NCBI GenBank assembly: GCA_963573385.1
Contig: CAUYLG010071502.1
Location: 62,001 to 126,000 of the forward strand
DNA length: 64,000 bases
Direction: 5' to 3'
Source: Cacajao melanocephalus
Taxonomy: Eukaryota > Chordata > Mammalia > Primates > Pitheciidae
Shown: positions 24,586-37,479 of the stretch, one piece after another
Position numbering within the stretch: position 1 is the stretch's first letter
Layout: each line of letters begins with the position of its first letter
The notes under the pieces: generated by a model
What the model saw: the letters and a program-made list of their open reading frames with translations, nothing else
The model's database searches: none
Told to the model about the DNA's origin: nothing
Program-made: the position numbers and the translations under genes

Positions 24586-25376
24586 GAAGTAGAATTACTA
24601 TATCATGGGATATGTGTATATTCAGCTTTAGTAGATACTACTAAGTGATTTTCCTAACTGGTCTAGCCAATTTGCACACCTACCAAGTTATATGAATGCT
24701 AGGTGGTCTAAATGCGCACATTTGGTACTATCAATTTTTTTTGTTTTTTTGCTTTAAACTATTGTGACGGTTATGTAATGGTACTTTACTGTGGCTTTTT
24801 GGTTGAATTTATCTGATGACTAATGATGTTGAGCATCTTTTCATATGTTTCTTGGCCATTTGGATATTCTCTTTTGTGAAAATGCCTATTCAGGTCTTTA
24901 TATAGATACAGATATATATTGACAATGTCTTCTCCTACTATGTGCCTTGCTTTTTCACTATCTTAAAGGGTATATTTTAATGAATAACAATTCCTAAGTT
25001 TAGAGAAGTTCAGTTTATCAACATTTTTCTTTATGGTTATTATTTTTGTGTCCTCTTTCAGAAATGTTTACTTAGCCTAAGACTATGAAGATAGTCATTT
25101 ATTTAACCACCAGAGTCTTATTGTTCTATTTTTCATATGTAGATCTGGGTTTTATTTTGTGTGTGTAGTGTGATGTAGGGTTAAAGATTTTCTTTCCATA
25201 TAAATAGACAATTAATTAATTCAACACCATTTATTTGAAAATAGAATCTTTTTCCCACTGCATTGCATTGGCCCTTGGTCCTAGATCAAGTGACTACTTA
25301 TGTGTGGATCTGTTTTTGGAGTCTATTTTGTTATATACACATAAAGTCCTTGTGTACTTACCATACTGTCTTTCTT
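24586..25376 (-). mobile_element. L1M fragment, antisense (inverted 5' part)
   Basis: This is the reverse complement of the 3' half of L1M: AGAAGTAGAATTACTATATC, GATGTTGAGCATCTTTTCAT, CTTGGCCATTTGGATATTCT, then CAACACCATTTATTTGAAAA and TACCATACTGTCTTTC. It abuts a sense-oriented L1M piece; see the findings. Confidence 0.8.
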
Positions 25377-25885
25377 GCTAAGTATTTACCTAATAGAAGT
25401 TACTCCATATGTATATTGAAAGATATTTCCAAGAGTCCTTATAGCAGCATTAATTCTAACAGTCCCAAATTGGAAGCAAAAACTCAAATGCCTATCTTAT
25501 ATATAGCATAGCATGCAGTGGAATCCTATGAGGAAAAGAAAAGAAAACCAGCAGATGACTGCCCTATGTACTGCTTGAGTCTCTCAAGGATAATGTTAAG
25601 GGAAAGAACCCAGCTACGAAAGAATGCATATTTTTTATTATACTTATATAAAGTTCAAAAGTAGGTAAACTGTTTGGAGTGGTAGAAGTTATAATAGTCG
25701 TTACACTTGGTGATAATGATTGAGTGGGAAGCAAGGGACCTACTGGGTTGTAGTGATGTTTGGTTTCTGCATCTGGTTGGTGATTGCAAATGTGGATTCA
25801 CTTTGCAAAAATCCATTGAGTTTTACACTTAGGATTTTTTTTCTGGAAGTCTATCGTACTTCAACAAACTAAGTTTATTTAAACA
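25377..25885 (+). mobile_element. L1M 3' part, sense
   Basis: The sense-strand L1M order is CTTATAGCAGCATTAATTCT, ATGCAGTGGAATCCTATG, GGATAATGTTAAGGGAAAGA, GTGATTGCAAATGTGG and TTGAGTTTTACACTTAGG. It starts where the inverted piece ends in L1 coordinates. Confidence 0.75.
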
Positions 25886-26284
25886 ATTAAATTGTGAACA
25901 TTAATCAAACTCAGTTACCAATTGGTTACTTCCTCCTGCACTATTTAGGGCCATGCATTTTACAGTTTTCTGTTGTCTGTGAATCAGGGTATGACATGTT
26001 TCTGCTGCTGTGGACACTTGTACACGGTGAGGCCTGCTAGAGCCCTGTGCTGATTGATGGGTGGAGAGAGGGGCAGCTTGCTGGAAGAGCCTGAGGACTG
26101 GATCTTCCTTGGAGTATATCGAAAGCGCAAGAGGAGCTGGGCCTGGGTGGAAAGTTGACATGGCAGTGAAGAGTGTGTTGGTCACTGTAGTTGTCTTACA
26201 CTGCAGTCATGATTGCTTGGAGTTTTTATGATTTGTTTAATGTAGTTTTGAGCATCAGGTGCACTCAAAAGGTTTAGTATTTGA

Positions 26285-26322
26285 AAATGTGCTGCTCATA
26301 ACAAAACTTTGAGAACCACTCA
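26285..26322 (+). mobile_element. MER5-type 3' end
   Basis: ACTTTGAGAACCACT is the conserved terminus of MER5-type hAT elements. Only the last about 40 bp are recognisable. Confidence 0.5.
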
Positions 26323-26574
26323 TTTGTGGAGCACCTGCCCTTTACCTAACAGTTTTCTAGATAGAGCTTTTTGGTCTCAAAAGCAATTAACAGACCAAAA
26401 CCAGTTATCCAGATATATGGACAAAATGGAGAGTTGTTTGATCACCACTGAGTAATAGCATACCTAGGATCTCAGGTGGTCAGCAGAGTTTTAGCTCTAC
26501 TGAACACTTACGGTACCCAATCTAAATATTCTTTTGGGTAGGAAAGGAGGGAGGGAAAATACTAAGTCTTCAGG

Positions 26575-26712
26575 TGGGTCATTTTAAGACACACTGGAAT
26601 TACCTGGATTCTAAAACATGCTAATGTGCAGACCCCACCCAGCTGCAATTGAATCAGAGCCTCTGGGGGTTTCCTAAAGAGCCTTGGGAGATTTTAAAGT
26701 GTAGGTAGGGTT
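26575..26712 (+). mobile_element. MER5A-like element
   Basis: GGAATTACCTGGATTCTAAA, GCAGACCCCACCCAG and GAATCAGAGCCTCTGGGGG follow MER5A order. Both hAT ends are degraded. Confidence 0.7.
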
Positions 26713-26719
26713 AACAACA

Positions 26720-29700
26720 GCTGTGAAACCTTTCTTATATGTTGGGTTCTCGACTTCCCTGTGTATCTTTGTTAGATATGAGAGAACAAACAGCTCCTGG
26801 AATCCTGCAGATGACAGTTGTTGACCCTTGGCTGGTGGGGTGTAGGGGGGCAGGATTAAACCTTAACTTGGCTCAGTGGAGTTTTTCTTTAAAGGAGTTG
26901 AGATGCCCTTTTTTTTTGAGGGGATACAAAATGTCAATAAAGGGGAATAATTCCTTAGTCAAATTTGGAGAAATAGATTTTACGTGTGAAAATGACAGGC
27001 TGCCTTGTGTGTCATATGAATATATTTTTGATCTAGGTAAAAGTAAAAATTATGTCAGTTACCAAAAAGGCCCTGGGTTGGTTATTTGGAGGCTTAATCC
27101 CTCTGGATTAATCATCACTGTGCAGCTCCTAGTTCCTGTAGTTTCTGGTGAGTCTCTGGGCTCTTGTCCATCCCTCGCAAGAGAAAATACATCAGTGTTC
27201 CCATGGCATTCTGCAGCATGGAGGGAGGAGCCTTCCCAGGAGAAACTGTCTTTAGAAAGAACTAGTTTAACGGAGGCATGAGCAGTATTTCTAGAGAGAG
27301 GTGACTGGATGTTTCACTTTGCTAAATGAGTATAGTAAAAATGCTGTTTACTCGCAGAGGATTATAAGTTGGCACTTGCCAGACAGGTATCTGTTTGTAA
27401 GGGAGATTTATGCAGGGAGGATGTGAACCAATCTGGTGATGCTCCAGTGCCCCTCCTGAGGGTGGACTGACAGCCTGGGTTGGCACGTCATGACCTTTGG
27501 GTGAACGTGTACTTTCTGAATGCTAGAGCATTTCCCTCTTGCCATGCTGACCTTTGTGGTCAGGAGGAATGAACATTGAACTCCTGAAGCATCTATAAAA
27601 CATATTTTATTGGCTGCAAAGCAGTAACATGAAGATTTCAGTTGTTACTTGTTTGTAGCCTTAGTTCCACAGTGTACTCATTTTCTTCTCAACCAGACTG
27701 CACGAGTTATTAGAGGTTGTCATTCCCATTTATTTTTTTAGGTCAGTTTTTTTCTCTTCCACGTTGACACGGATGAATCTTCTAGCCAAGAAGCTTGTGT
27801 CCATCACTTGTCTCAAGTAGGCACCAAGGAAGAGTAGTCACCTGGAGGAAAAGCCAATTCCTGGGGGAAAGTACTAACTCACTTTAGTACTTTAGAGTGC
27901 TCAAGTACAAAGGGCTTTGGAGGCTGCTGAGACACCAACAGTTTGGCAGCAGCAAAGTTTTCTCAAGCTGTCCCGATCTTGTTTGTGACCTAATTGTTAA
28001 TACGTATGCCGTTGACAGGCAGTTTTATTTACGTATTCTAAATGGGAGGCATAGTAGAAATGAACTTTAACATTCTTTGGGGAGAGAAAATCTACAACCC
28101 TTTTTTTGGAAAATTCAGTACTCAGTAATATTTACCAAGTGAAGAATCAGAGAAGTTTCCTTCCCTACAGCATAATTAGCCAGATCTTCTTACCCATCTT
28201 CATTGTTAGGAAAAAAAGTATAGTTGAAAAAGATTTTAAAATAGTTAAATAGCCCTTTTGTCCTATGCCATGTATGAATGCTACCCTGAGGGGTCTGGAA
28301 GCAAGAGAGTGAAACAGAGCGAGAGAAACTGGCAAATAGCCACCTAGCGAGGGTGCTGCTGGGCTCCTTACTGGGAAGTTGGTGAGACATGCTGCCTCTG
28401 TGGCAGTGGCCCTGACCTGTCTTCATCATTACGGGTTGCCAGACAGTAACGTAAGACAAGGCGGAGGATGGCTTAGAAGACATCACCAAAGTAGCAGGGC
28501 TTGATAAAGCTCCTGTCCCCAGATAGTTTGGCAACTCTCAGGGCCACCATTCCTGGGAACAACAGGGGCCACTACTGGATCTATTAATTATGTTCCAAAA
28601 TGGCGCTTTCAGCATTTCCACACCAGGTCACACAAAGAAAATGATAAAATTGTCTAGCTAACATGAGGAGATTGCTTGGGGGCAGAGGCCCCAACTAGCT
28701 GTAGCAGGGGTTGGGGAATAGAGAGGGAGGGGGGCCCATACCTTGGCAGGCCACTTGGCAGTAATACTTGGCAGTAACCACTAGTGCTGTGCTGGAGCGT
28801 GCTTGTCAGGAGGTTGTGCTTTAAACGTGGCAGAGAGAAGAACAGAGAAACAAGTAAAGGTGCAGTAAGCTGCAGAGTGCTTTGTGTCTGTTGCTGTTGA
28901 GGGGATGCCCTTTGTACCACGATACCAGTGGCTAACTCACTTTAGTGGTGAGTTGAAGCTTGGCCACAAGACCTATCATGGGGCTGTGGCGGCTGTAGAA
29001 ACAATAGCAGCAGACAGCTTAGCCTGTATATGGATAGCAGGTCTCAGCAGGGAGAGGAACAGTTGAGCACCTACCTTCACAAGAGGGCTACTTCCCTACA
29101 TAGAGAGGACTGTTAGTCCAGCCTTAGGCTTTTCTGCTGTATCTAAACAGAGCAGACCATTGAGGTCATGTTTTAAAACAGCAACAACAGAGTATCAAGT
29201 AGGTACAGAGGCTGAATTCCCCGAATTTCTATGCAGAAGTTCACACCAGAGACCTGGACACTAGTTGGGGAGCTGGCTTGTGGAGACCAAGAGCTGCAAG
29301 TTGAGAGTCATGAGTTCTGATTCCAGTCTACGCCTCTGCTTTGTTGTAGTGTTAAATGTGTCAATAAGACTCTGATTTCTCATCTTGTTGCTGTAAAAAG
29401 TACATGAAATCTTGTCTGCCTGATTTGTTATGTCTTTTTGGGACCAGGGCAGGTACTTTTTGCGTGACTGACATGGTAAGTAAAACCTGTATGGATCTTG
29501 GGAAGAGCTCTTGGTCTGAATGATTTAGTTTTTGCTGTTTTACTCTTGATTTGATTCTTTAGGTGAGAAAAATTTGTGCTGTTTCTGAAAATTTGCTAAT
29601 AAATCCATTAAAATGTCCCCCTGTCAAAACACCCTAACAAGAAACTCTGTCCTATTTTAAGGGGCACATTTACTTTTTCCCATCTCTTATTTGAAATGTT

Positions 29701-30360
29701 GTTTTCAATATTCCCTGCTTTGCTTTTTTGAATATCGTGTTTTAGTTTTTTATTTTTATTTTGGTTCACTCTATCTTTGGTTTAGTTACCCTTTTAAATG
29801 GAAACATGGAACTGCAGGCCCAGTCGGGTTAGGCACAATTATTTTAGTTGCACCAGGATAAGACTGTTGAGGTCTTAATCTCAGAGTATTGAAGGATTCT
29901 GTTATTAAGGTAGCAGCAACTGTGATACTGAAGAAAATAACCTTTATCTTTTTATTTTTGACATAGATAAAAAATCAGAGAAGAATTCAAGAAAGTTCAG
30001 ACAATAAGATTAATTTAAACACAGTTATTTCTGTATGTTTAATATTGTCACTGGAATTAAAAAGACAATAAAAATTTTATTCGATAAAATTATAAATTAT
30101 CCTTGTTTTCCTCATAGAGCGTATCAAATTCAGAAGAAAGAAGATACGAACTTTATATCTAGATGCATTTTGACTTTTAAGAAAGTCAGTTAAGCTCTTT
30201 ATACCTCACCATATTCTCTCTGCAGTATAAGCTATATGTTGATTTGCTCATTTCATTAGGATTATTATCCTAATGTTTTAAAAGGTTTTTAAAGCTCCTG
30301 AAGCAAGATGTTATAAAAATGCAAAAAACTTCATAACCGAAAAAGTCTGGGAAAGTTCAT
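26720..30360. other. intron 1, repeat-poor segment
   Basis: About 3.6 kb without a repeat I recognise. It contains a 180-codon open frame at 26,739-27,281 with no recognisable homology, which I treat as chance, and a YY1-type motif at 28,595. Confidence 0.5.
28595..28607 (+). promoter_or_regulatory. YY1-type motif in intron 1
   Basis: CCAAAATGGCGCT is a near-consensus YY1 site (AANATGGCG) in single-copy intronic DNA with a locally raised GC content. Occupancy is unknown. Confidence 0.35.
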
Positions 30361-30369
30361 TTGTATGCT

Positions 30370-30620
30370 AATAACACCTCATTTTTGCATAGCTCTTTTA
30401 TCCCTACAAGCCACTTTTCACATCAACTCAGTGTGCTCTCACAATGCTCCTGTTCGGTGGACATCATCAGTGGCCCACAGTTCACAGGTGAAAAAGTTTA
30501 GGCCCATATAAAACACGTGGTCACACTAGACTTTGGCAAGGTTGGGCTTTGGACTCAGATCTTCTGCTGGTTACTCTCCATTCTGAGCATCAAGAAGGTA
30601 CTCGGGTACCTTCTCACATT
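30370..30620 (-). mobile_element. MIR, antisense
   Basis: CACAGTTCACAGGTGAAAAAG, CACGTGGTCACACTAGACT and TTTGGACTCAGATCTTCTGC follow the antisense MIR order. Confidence 0.7.
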
Positions 30621-31480
30621 TTATATGTGTAAATTGGGAAGGTAGCAATTCATTTCTTTCTCACTTCAAAAATAGAAACTCATTATCATCAAAAGATAAT
30701 CTTGGGGCAGGACTGTTTGAGGTGGTGAATTGTTTGCTAGTTGAGAAACCAAAGAGTTGTTTTTCTGCTGTGAAAGGAACTGAAGTTTAACGCCTTGATC
30801 ATGTGTTGTTGGCCAACTATTACTTAGAAAAATTAACTGCTCCACTGCTTATTTTGATAAGGGTGAGCATCTGTTTGTCCTTGAAGTTTAAAAAAATTAT
30901 ATTTATGCACTAAATTTATTTGGCAAGTCAGACCTGTTTGTTCCAATAAAGCAATAGTATCTCCCCTGGCCATTCTGGAAGCCACCTGTTGCTTATAAGA
31001 GTTACATGGAAGGGGCTGCTCCTGGGAGACTAAAGACTCTTTAGAATGTGGAGGCCATGTACTGGGGTCATGTGACCCAGTGAGAAGCTGGTGCTGATGA
31101 GGCCAAGGTCACAAGCTGTCCTCCATGCAGGGAGCTTTGCAGAGAGCAAGACTCCACTCCATAGTCCAAGTCTGCATCTTTGACTTGGGCAATGCCCACA
31201 TAAATGGGCAACTGTTGGTAAGGACATCTGTGTATGTCCATTCTGTCACCACCTCCTCACCATCGTTAGCATGTAATCGTACCTCTTGTGTCTTAGAGAA
31301 ACTCTTTAGCCTTTGTCTTGAGACCTGTACACTGGTCCTCCTCTGTTAATGGAGGGAGCTGCCTCTCCTCCCAGTTGTCCCTACACTCTGGATCCCATCG
31401 TATCCCTCCTGCGTCTTTAGTATGCTCTGTCTGTACTGTGTTTCCCCCATCAGTCTGTAAGCATTTTCAGGTTCTAAAAA
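30620..31480. other. intron 1, unannotated
   Basis: Nothing recognised. It is pyrimidine-rich from about 31,240, leading into L2-like sequence. Confidence 0.4.
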
Positions 31481-31970
31481 ACAAGAAAGGTAGCAGTAGC
31501 CTCCCTCCACCCTCCTCAGCTCTCTCTTCAGCTACCTCCTAAACACTCTTCTCCCTGTTCTCGGCTGTATCTAAGAAATGTCTGTGATCCCCTTCTCCAT
31601 TTGCTTTCCTTCCATTCACCCCTCCACCCTGCCCCACTTGTGAAGGTCATTAGGGCTCTCCCTGCCACATAGTGAATAGGCCTCCTTCTCTCATCCCATG
31701 CCTCATTCTGGACAACCGTTCCACAGCCATAGCTGCGGTTACCCATGGATTCACTGGTGACTCTCACATTGATAGTTCCAGCTCAGATTTGCCTTCTGAG
31801 CCCAGACACTGCTATCTGCTCTAGCATGCCCCCCAGCCATCTCAGTACAACCTTCACATCCATCTTCCCTGCCTATCCTGCCCCCTCCTCCTATCTGGTC
31901 CTTTTCTGAAGTTATTTAGTTTGGCAAATGGCACCACCATCCATTCTCCTTTATAGCCATTGAATCAGTC
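31480..31970 (+). mobile_element. L2 ORF fragment, sense
   Basis: The segment TCACTGGTGACTCTCACATT to CTGAGCCCAGACACTGC corresponds to L2 just after the YADD region. GGCACCACCATCCATTC corresponds to the L2 GTTIHP stretch further on. Heavily diverged, with stops in all frames. Confidence 0.6.
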
Positions 31971-32048
31971 TGGATGAAAGAGTATTTTTTTAAGGAGTTG
32001 GCAAGGTTAAGAAATTATAGCAAGCTCTTCTTTCATAAGAGAAATGCA

Positions 32049-32200
32049 TTTACCTTTTGAAGAGAAATGATCAGTTCTGATATGGGCTGCTATTAAAATT
32101 AAACAAGTGCATGATTTCCATGCCTTTACCTTTCTCTAAGAGAAACGATCAGTTCTGATAATGCTGCTATTAAAATTAAGCAAGTGCACGGTTTCTATGG
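32049..32200 (+). repeat. 76-bp tandem duplication
   Basis: There are two adjacent copies, 32,049-32,124 and 32,125-32,200. They share GATCAGTTCTGATA, GCTGCTATTAAAATTAA and CAAGTGCA in the same order with scattered substitutions. I do not recognise the unit as a known repeat. Confidence 0.85.
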
Positions 32201-32261
32201 CAAGAACATGGGCTGAACTGAATTAAAATGATTTAACTCTTAAATGTAACTTTCTCTCTCA

Positions 32262-32666
<405 letters not shown>

Positions 32667-32669
32667 TCA

Positions 32670-34434
32670 TATTCATGCTTTGGAAGGAATCATACAAGTA
32701 TGTAGGTGTTAGTCTGCCTCTACCATCAACCTTCATTAATCTTTGAGTCTTTTACCATCATTTGCCATGTACTGGTTCACTTGAAATACAAAGCAAAATT
32801 TAATTGGGATTTGGCTCAGGAGCATTTGTTTTTTGTAGAGAAGGTGGTATAAGTTAGGAATGGGCACATTTGCATGCCAGAGAGGGACGATTTTTAAGTA
32901 TTTTGAAAAGGAGTATTCAAGTGAAGCAATTATTTTCTTTTAAGGTTTCAATTTCAAGTATAATCACCTTTAGACTGGGATATCAGTTCTTATTCTGGTA
33001 TCCATGAGTAACAGTTTTTTTCCCATTGATTTCTTTCTGGTTATTTTGAAATTTATTTGAAAACAATTATTTTTTATGCCAAAGATGTTACTAAGGTATT
33101 TTGCTACAGGTGAGTATTGGGTAGGATGCAATGACACTATGCATGGTCTAGAAGTTGCTATGGGGGTGGCTTTCATGTTATGGAACTAGTTTAGTTCCTC
33201 TTTGATAAGCACTGAAGCAGGCCTGTCCTGACATATGATCACAGACATCTGTCTCTTATATTGGAAAAATGCTAAGAAGCAAAGTACACTGGAGCTCCTG
33301 CCCTTTAATTTTACTTTCATTGCTGAATATGATGAGGCACAAAAGCCCCTGTGCTAGTTTTACAGCAGGGTTCTTGCCAGTAAAAGTGTGGAATCGGTAG
33401 GAGTTCTGATGTGCCCAGCAGTGGGTGCTCATATGTGTGAGAGGACAGAGCCTCAAAGGTTCTGCAAAGTCGTGTATTACATGGTCAAGTGGGAGAAGCC
33501 ACACCTAATGGGAGAAACCCCGTGAAGCTTTTTTTTTGGGGAAAGGTCAGGTTGGTTTTGTGGCTGAGTGTAGAAGGAAAGATTTGAAGCAGTTTCTGGA
33601 ACATGGTATCATACACACTCAAGGTTGCTGGCATTTCTTCTAATATTCTTAAGCAAGTTTTGGCAGGGTAAGTTCCTTCAGCCTGCACCTGGGTGAGCCC
33701 ACTGGCATTCTTCATTACAACCACATAGTGGTTTTTATTCATTATGTGCATATGGAGACTATAAAAAAATCAGCTTTTGTGATCTTTTTTTGGAAAGTAT
33801 AGTGGCAATGGTTATCTTTGAACTCTAACATTGTGATGGTAAGAAAACTTTGGTCCTATGAAGGAGAAGCACCTAGTTGTTGGGCAGCTAATCTGGCTTT
33901 GGTGTTTTGGTGAAAAATGTCCCATGTGTGGTGGGAACTCGGAGCTTTCTACATACCTGTTCTGTTTTGTCAAGCCTGCTGACCAGTAATCCTGAAAAAC
34001 ATTTGATGCATTGACTGCCCGCACAGTTGTCAATTTGGCCAGAACCAGAAACATGAATCTCACTCCTTAATCTTTTTAAGAGTCTTGACAAAAAAGCAAA
34101 AACAAAAAAACCAAATTTTGGAGTTCATTTTGTTAACACTAGGGTTTACTGGTTTTCTAGAGAACTGATTTGGGATATATGTGTGTGGCAGGGGTGGAGA
34201 GAGAATTTGTGTTTGTGTTTTAAAAAAGGAAAAACTGTTTTCATGGGGGCGAGTTTACTGGTGGGTTGGCTTACTTGAATGAGGACTGTCTTTTGGTTTA
34301 AGGCTTTGCCATCAACATGATGTATGCTGCTGAAAAAGTAAGAATGCTTTTGCCCAGGTGCCATCCTGGAAGCACAGCCTGAAAGCACAGCCTGAAAGCA
34401 GACAACCAAGTGCATCTGCTGGCCGGTCAGTAAT
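32670..34434. other. intron 1, unannotated
   Basis: No gene or interspersed repeat recognised. It contains a 13-bp tandem repeat (GCACAGCCTGAAA, 2 copies) at 34,372-34,397. Confidence 0.45.
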
Positions 34435-34804
34435 TGATATGGTTCGGCTGTGTCCCAACCCAAATCTCATCTTAAATTGTGCTTTCCATATAATCCCCAC
34501 ATGTCGTGGGAGGGACCTGTGGGAGGTAATTGAATCATGGGGGCGATTACCTCCATGCTATTCTCACGATAGTGAGTTCTCACGAGATCTAATGGTTTCA
34601 TAAAGGTGATTTCCCCCACCTTCGCTCTGCACTTCTTGTTGATGCCATGTAAAGAAGGACGTGTTTGCTTCCCCTTCGGCCATAATTGTAAGTTTCCTGA
34701 GGCCTCCCCAGCACTGCAGAACTGTGAGTCAATTAAATCTCTTTCTTTTATGAATTACCCAGTCTCAGGTATTCTTCATAACAGTATGAGAACAGACTAA
34801 TACA
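34435..34804 (+). mobile_element. solo LTR, MSTA-type (MaLR)
   Basis: The LTR runs from TGATATGGTTCGGCTGTGTC to AGAACAGACTAATACA. It has the diagnostic GTCGTGGGAGGGACC, ACGAGATCTAATGG, GAAGGACGTGTTTGCTTCCC and AATTAAATCTCTTTC segments. Flanking 5-mers GTAAT and GGAAT are a plausible degraded target duplication. No internal sequence is present, so this is an LTR left after recombination. Confidence 0.9.
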
Positions 34805-36980
34805 GGAATGGTACAGCTCTGGCAGCCTTTTTGCAAGCAGAAGCCTGTAGACTCCAGGAGAAACTAGAGAATGCTTTTGAGGGTTATTTTGGTTCTGACA
34901 GACTTCCATTGAATTGTGGACTGAATCCTCTCCTTCATGACATAGACAGCGTCAGTGGTGCTATCCTTGCCACAGAAGGCCCCAGGGTGTGTGGGCACAG
35001 TGAGTGATGCAAGTGATGTAACCAGAAGAGGTTTTGGGGGATGTTCACACTTCTTTACACATACTATACCAGCCTGGCAAAGTGGTCTGTGACTCCCCAG
35101 TTAACACTACATCTCTTTCTTTTATCATTAAAACAAAAGCTAGAAGTTGAAGCTGATTGGTTGTCAAACACCAGGCTCCACTTTTAACCTGTGTATCAAA
35201 CTAAAACAGCAGCCTTCTAATGGAAATTTTCTTTTAGTATAAAATGTACTTTCTTTTTTACATGCACAGTTTAGGTTCCTTTTAATTTTTTGGAACGCAA
35301 CCAGTTCATTTTGCATTTAAATGAGAATGAGAAGTCTAATTATTTACAAACATTTAAAATTTTCTATTGTAAGGAAATAAATTTCCAATGATGAAATTCT
35401 GTACAAAAAAATTAATTGAAAAATTTTGTAGGTATGTGCATATTTTCTGAGAGGTTTTCATCAGATTTTCAAAGGGATCTGAAATTAAATAAGCAGCCAA
35501 ACAACTGATTCAGAGCAAGCTTCTATTGTTGCAGCAGCTCTGGCTCACTCTTTAGACCTCCTCAGAATAGCAGCAGCATACAGGGAGCCTCTTAGTTGTG
35601 TACTCCAATCTTAGTCGTGTACAGCATTGTGCCTGTTGTACCCAGTGAATAAGTTGGCCCTGAGGTATGCAGATCATTCCTTGATTTTTTTTCTAAAATG
35701 TATAAAGAAGATGTGGAATATACAAATGAATATGTTCTTTTTACTCTCAATCTATTATTTTTTAATACAGTTAAGTCATTAAGCATATTATTAATTTAGA
35801 TTTTAAAGAAAGAATTTTGAATTAATATCGAACTTATATATTTGATATAGATTTATTGTATTAATTTTTGCAAAGATAATCATTTTTAAAATTTTAATCG
35901 TTCAAGTTTTTAAAAGTAAACTTTTACTGTATTAATATCAGTAATGAATATTCTACGGAGTTTGAAAAGATTTACTCTTCTGTATTTGCAATGAAAAATA
36001 TTTTAAGCATTCTTTCCAGTTTATTTGTTTTGTGGATATATGTAATACATTTTACGTAATAAATTATTTTCTAAAATAAAGCTTCATAAATTAGCTTTAT
36101 GTAATAACTTACATGTCTTTTCCTGATTCTGAGAAGTTTTCTATGAATTCCTTGAGTAAAAATCTATTTTAAAAGATAACAGGCAATAATTTGTGACTAG
36201 GAAATTTCAGAGTGGCCAGGAAAAGCATGCTAAAAATAGAAACTGTGTTTATTTACTCTCTGCTCCACCCAGTCTAAAAAACAGCCATGTGGTTGCAGAC
36301 TTGGGGAAGGCCCCATGGTGACTTGGAAGGTGTTTTCCTCCCTCCCACCCCCGCCCTGGGTTGCAGAGTTTAAGAGATCATTCTTATAACTTCTGAATCC
36401 TGTTTCCTTTCTTTAGCAGATAAATTATTCAGTTAAATTATTTTTGCAAGCTGTTACCTGAAAATGAGTTTGACCGTGTTACTTTAGTTTTCAGTTCCTT
36501 GTTATCCTCCTGTCTACTTATTTATTTAATCTAAGCCTTGTTTCATGAAAGGAAATTTTGAGATTGCAGGTTTTACTAACAACTTATACTCTCAAAATTT
36601 GTCAGTTTATATTTAAACTTTCCTATGTTTTTCATGGTAGTCTAAAAAGATAACCACTTACTTGTTCATTTTGTTACAAAAGGGGCTAGATTTTGAATTT
36701 AGTTCTTGGGTAGGCTTATCACTTAGGAACAACACAACTTTATAGGACTGAATGTTAACCAGACAAGCCTGTGATTTGTGTGTGCAGATAACACAAACCA
36801 TAACCACCAGAAAGGCAGTCTAGTGATACCAGTGTTGGGTCAACCACACATTTTATTAGTCAGATGCTTGGAGCACCTACCACTATTCGGGACTGTTTGC
36901 CCAAATGTTGTTGCTTTGTTAACTCTCTGGCAGGGTGTTAGGGCACTGTGATGCCCAGTTCCCCAGAGCGCTGCCTTAGG
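34805..36980. other. intron 1, unannotated, partly very AT-rich
   Basis: 35,220-36,180 is strongly AT-rich with no repeat I recognise. A perfect 8-bp inverted repeat (ATAAAGCT / AGCTTTAT) lies at 36,076-36,100. Confidence 0.45.
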
Positions 36981-36984
36981 GGCT

Positions 36985-37160
36985 TAGGCTTTGGAGTGAG
37001 CTGGCTGATGTGAATCAGACTGGGAGTCACCTACTGGCCTTAGTTTTCTTGCTTCTAACGTGTATATAATGATGAGATTGGCCTCACTGGGTTTTTGAGA
37101 GAATTAATTGAAGTCATACAAGTAAAGCAAAGCTTTCAATAATTATTAGCATTTTTTTTG
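36985..37160 (+). mobile_element. MIR
   Basis: TTTGGAGTGAGCTGG, GGCCTTAGTTTTCTTGC and GTTTTTGAGAGAATTAATTG follow the MIR order, with the AATTATTAGCA 3' end. Confidence 0.75.
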
Positions 37161-37479
37161 GCATTAACTTATAGCATAGCAAAAGTCTAGATTTACTTCA
37201 GGAGTTGTGCCCTTGAGTTAGAATTTGGTTGTTTGCTTTACCTGCCTTCATGAGTACTGCATGAAAGAAATAAATATCAATTCATTCATTGTATTTTGAT
37301 TTGTTTTATTTCAAAACAAATGAATCCACCAGTATTTTTTATTCCAATGATATCTGTTCGTTTAAATATTTTATTCCAGATGATATTTAAGCAAATATAA
37401 GTGAAAGCTTAATACTGTGGGCTGATTTGACACTGTTTGTCATTCCTATTGTATGTTTGACTCCCTGCCTCCCTTTCAT

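Noticed and set aside
26739..27281. A 180-codon ATG-initiated open frame in intron 1 (+ strand)
   Set aside because: The translation resembles no protein I know. It overlaps ordinary intronic DNA, starts just past a MER5A-like fragment, and lacks visible codon bias. One frame of this length is about what chance gives in 64 kb read in six frames. Homology and PhyloCSF would decide.
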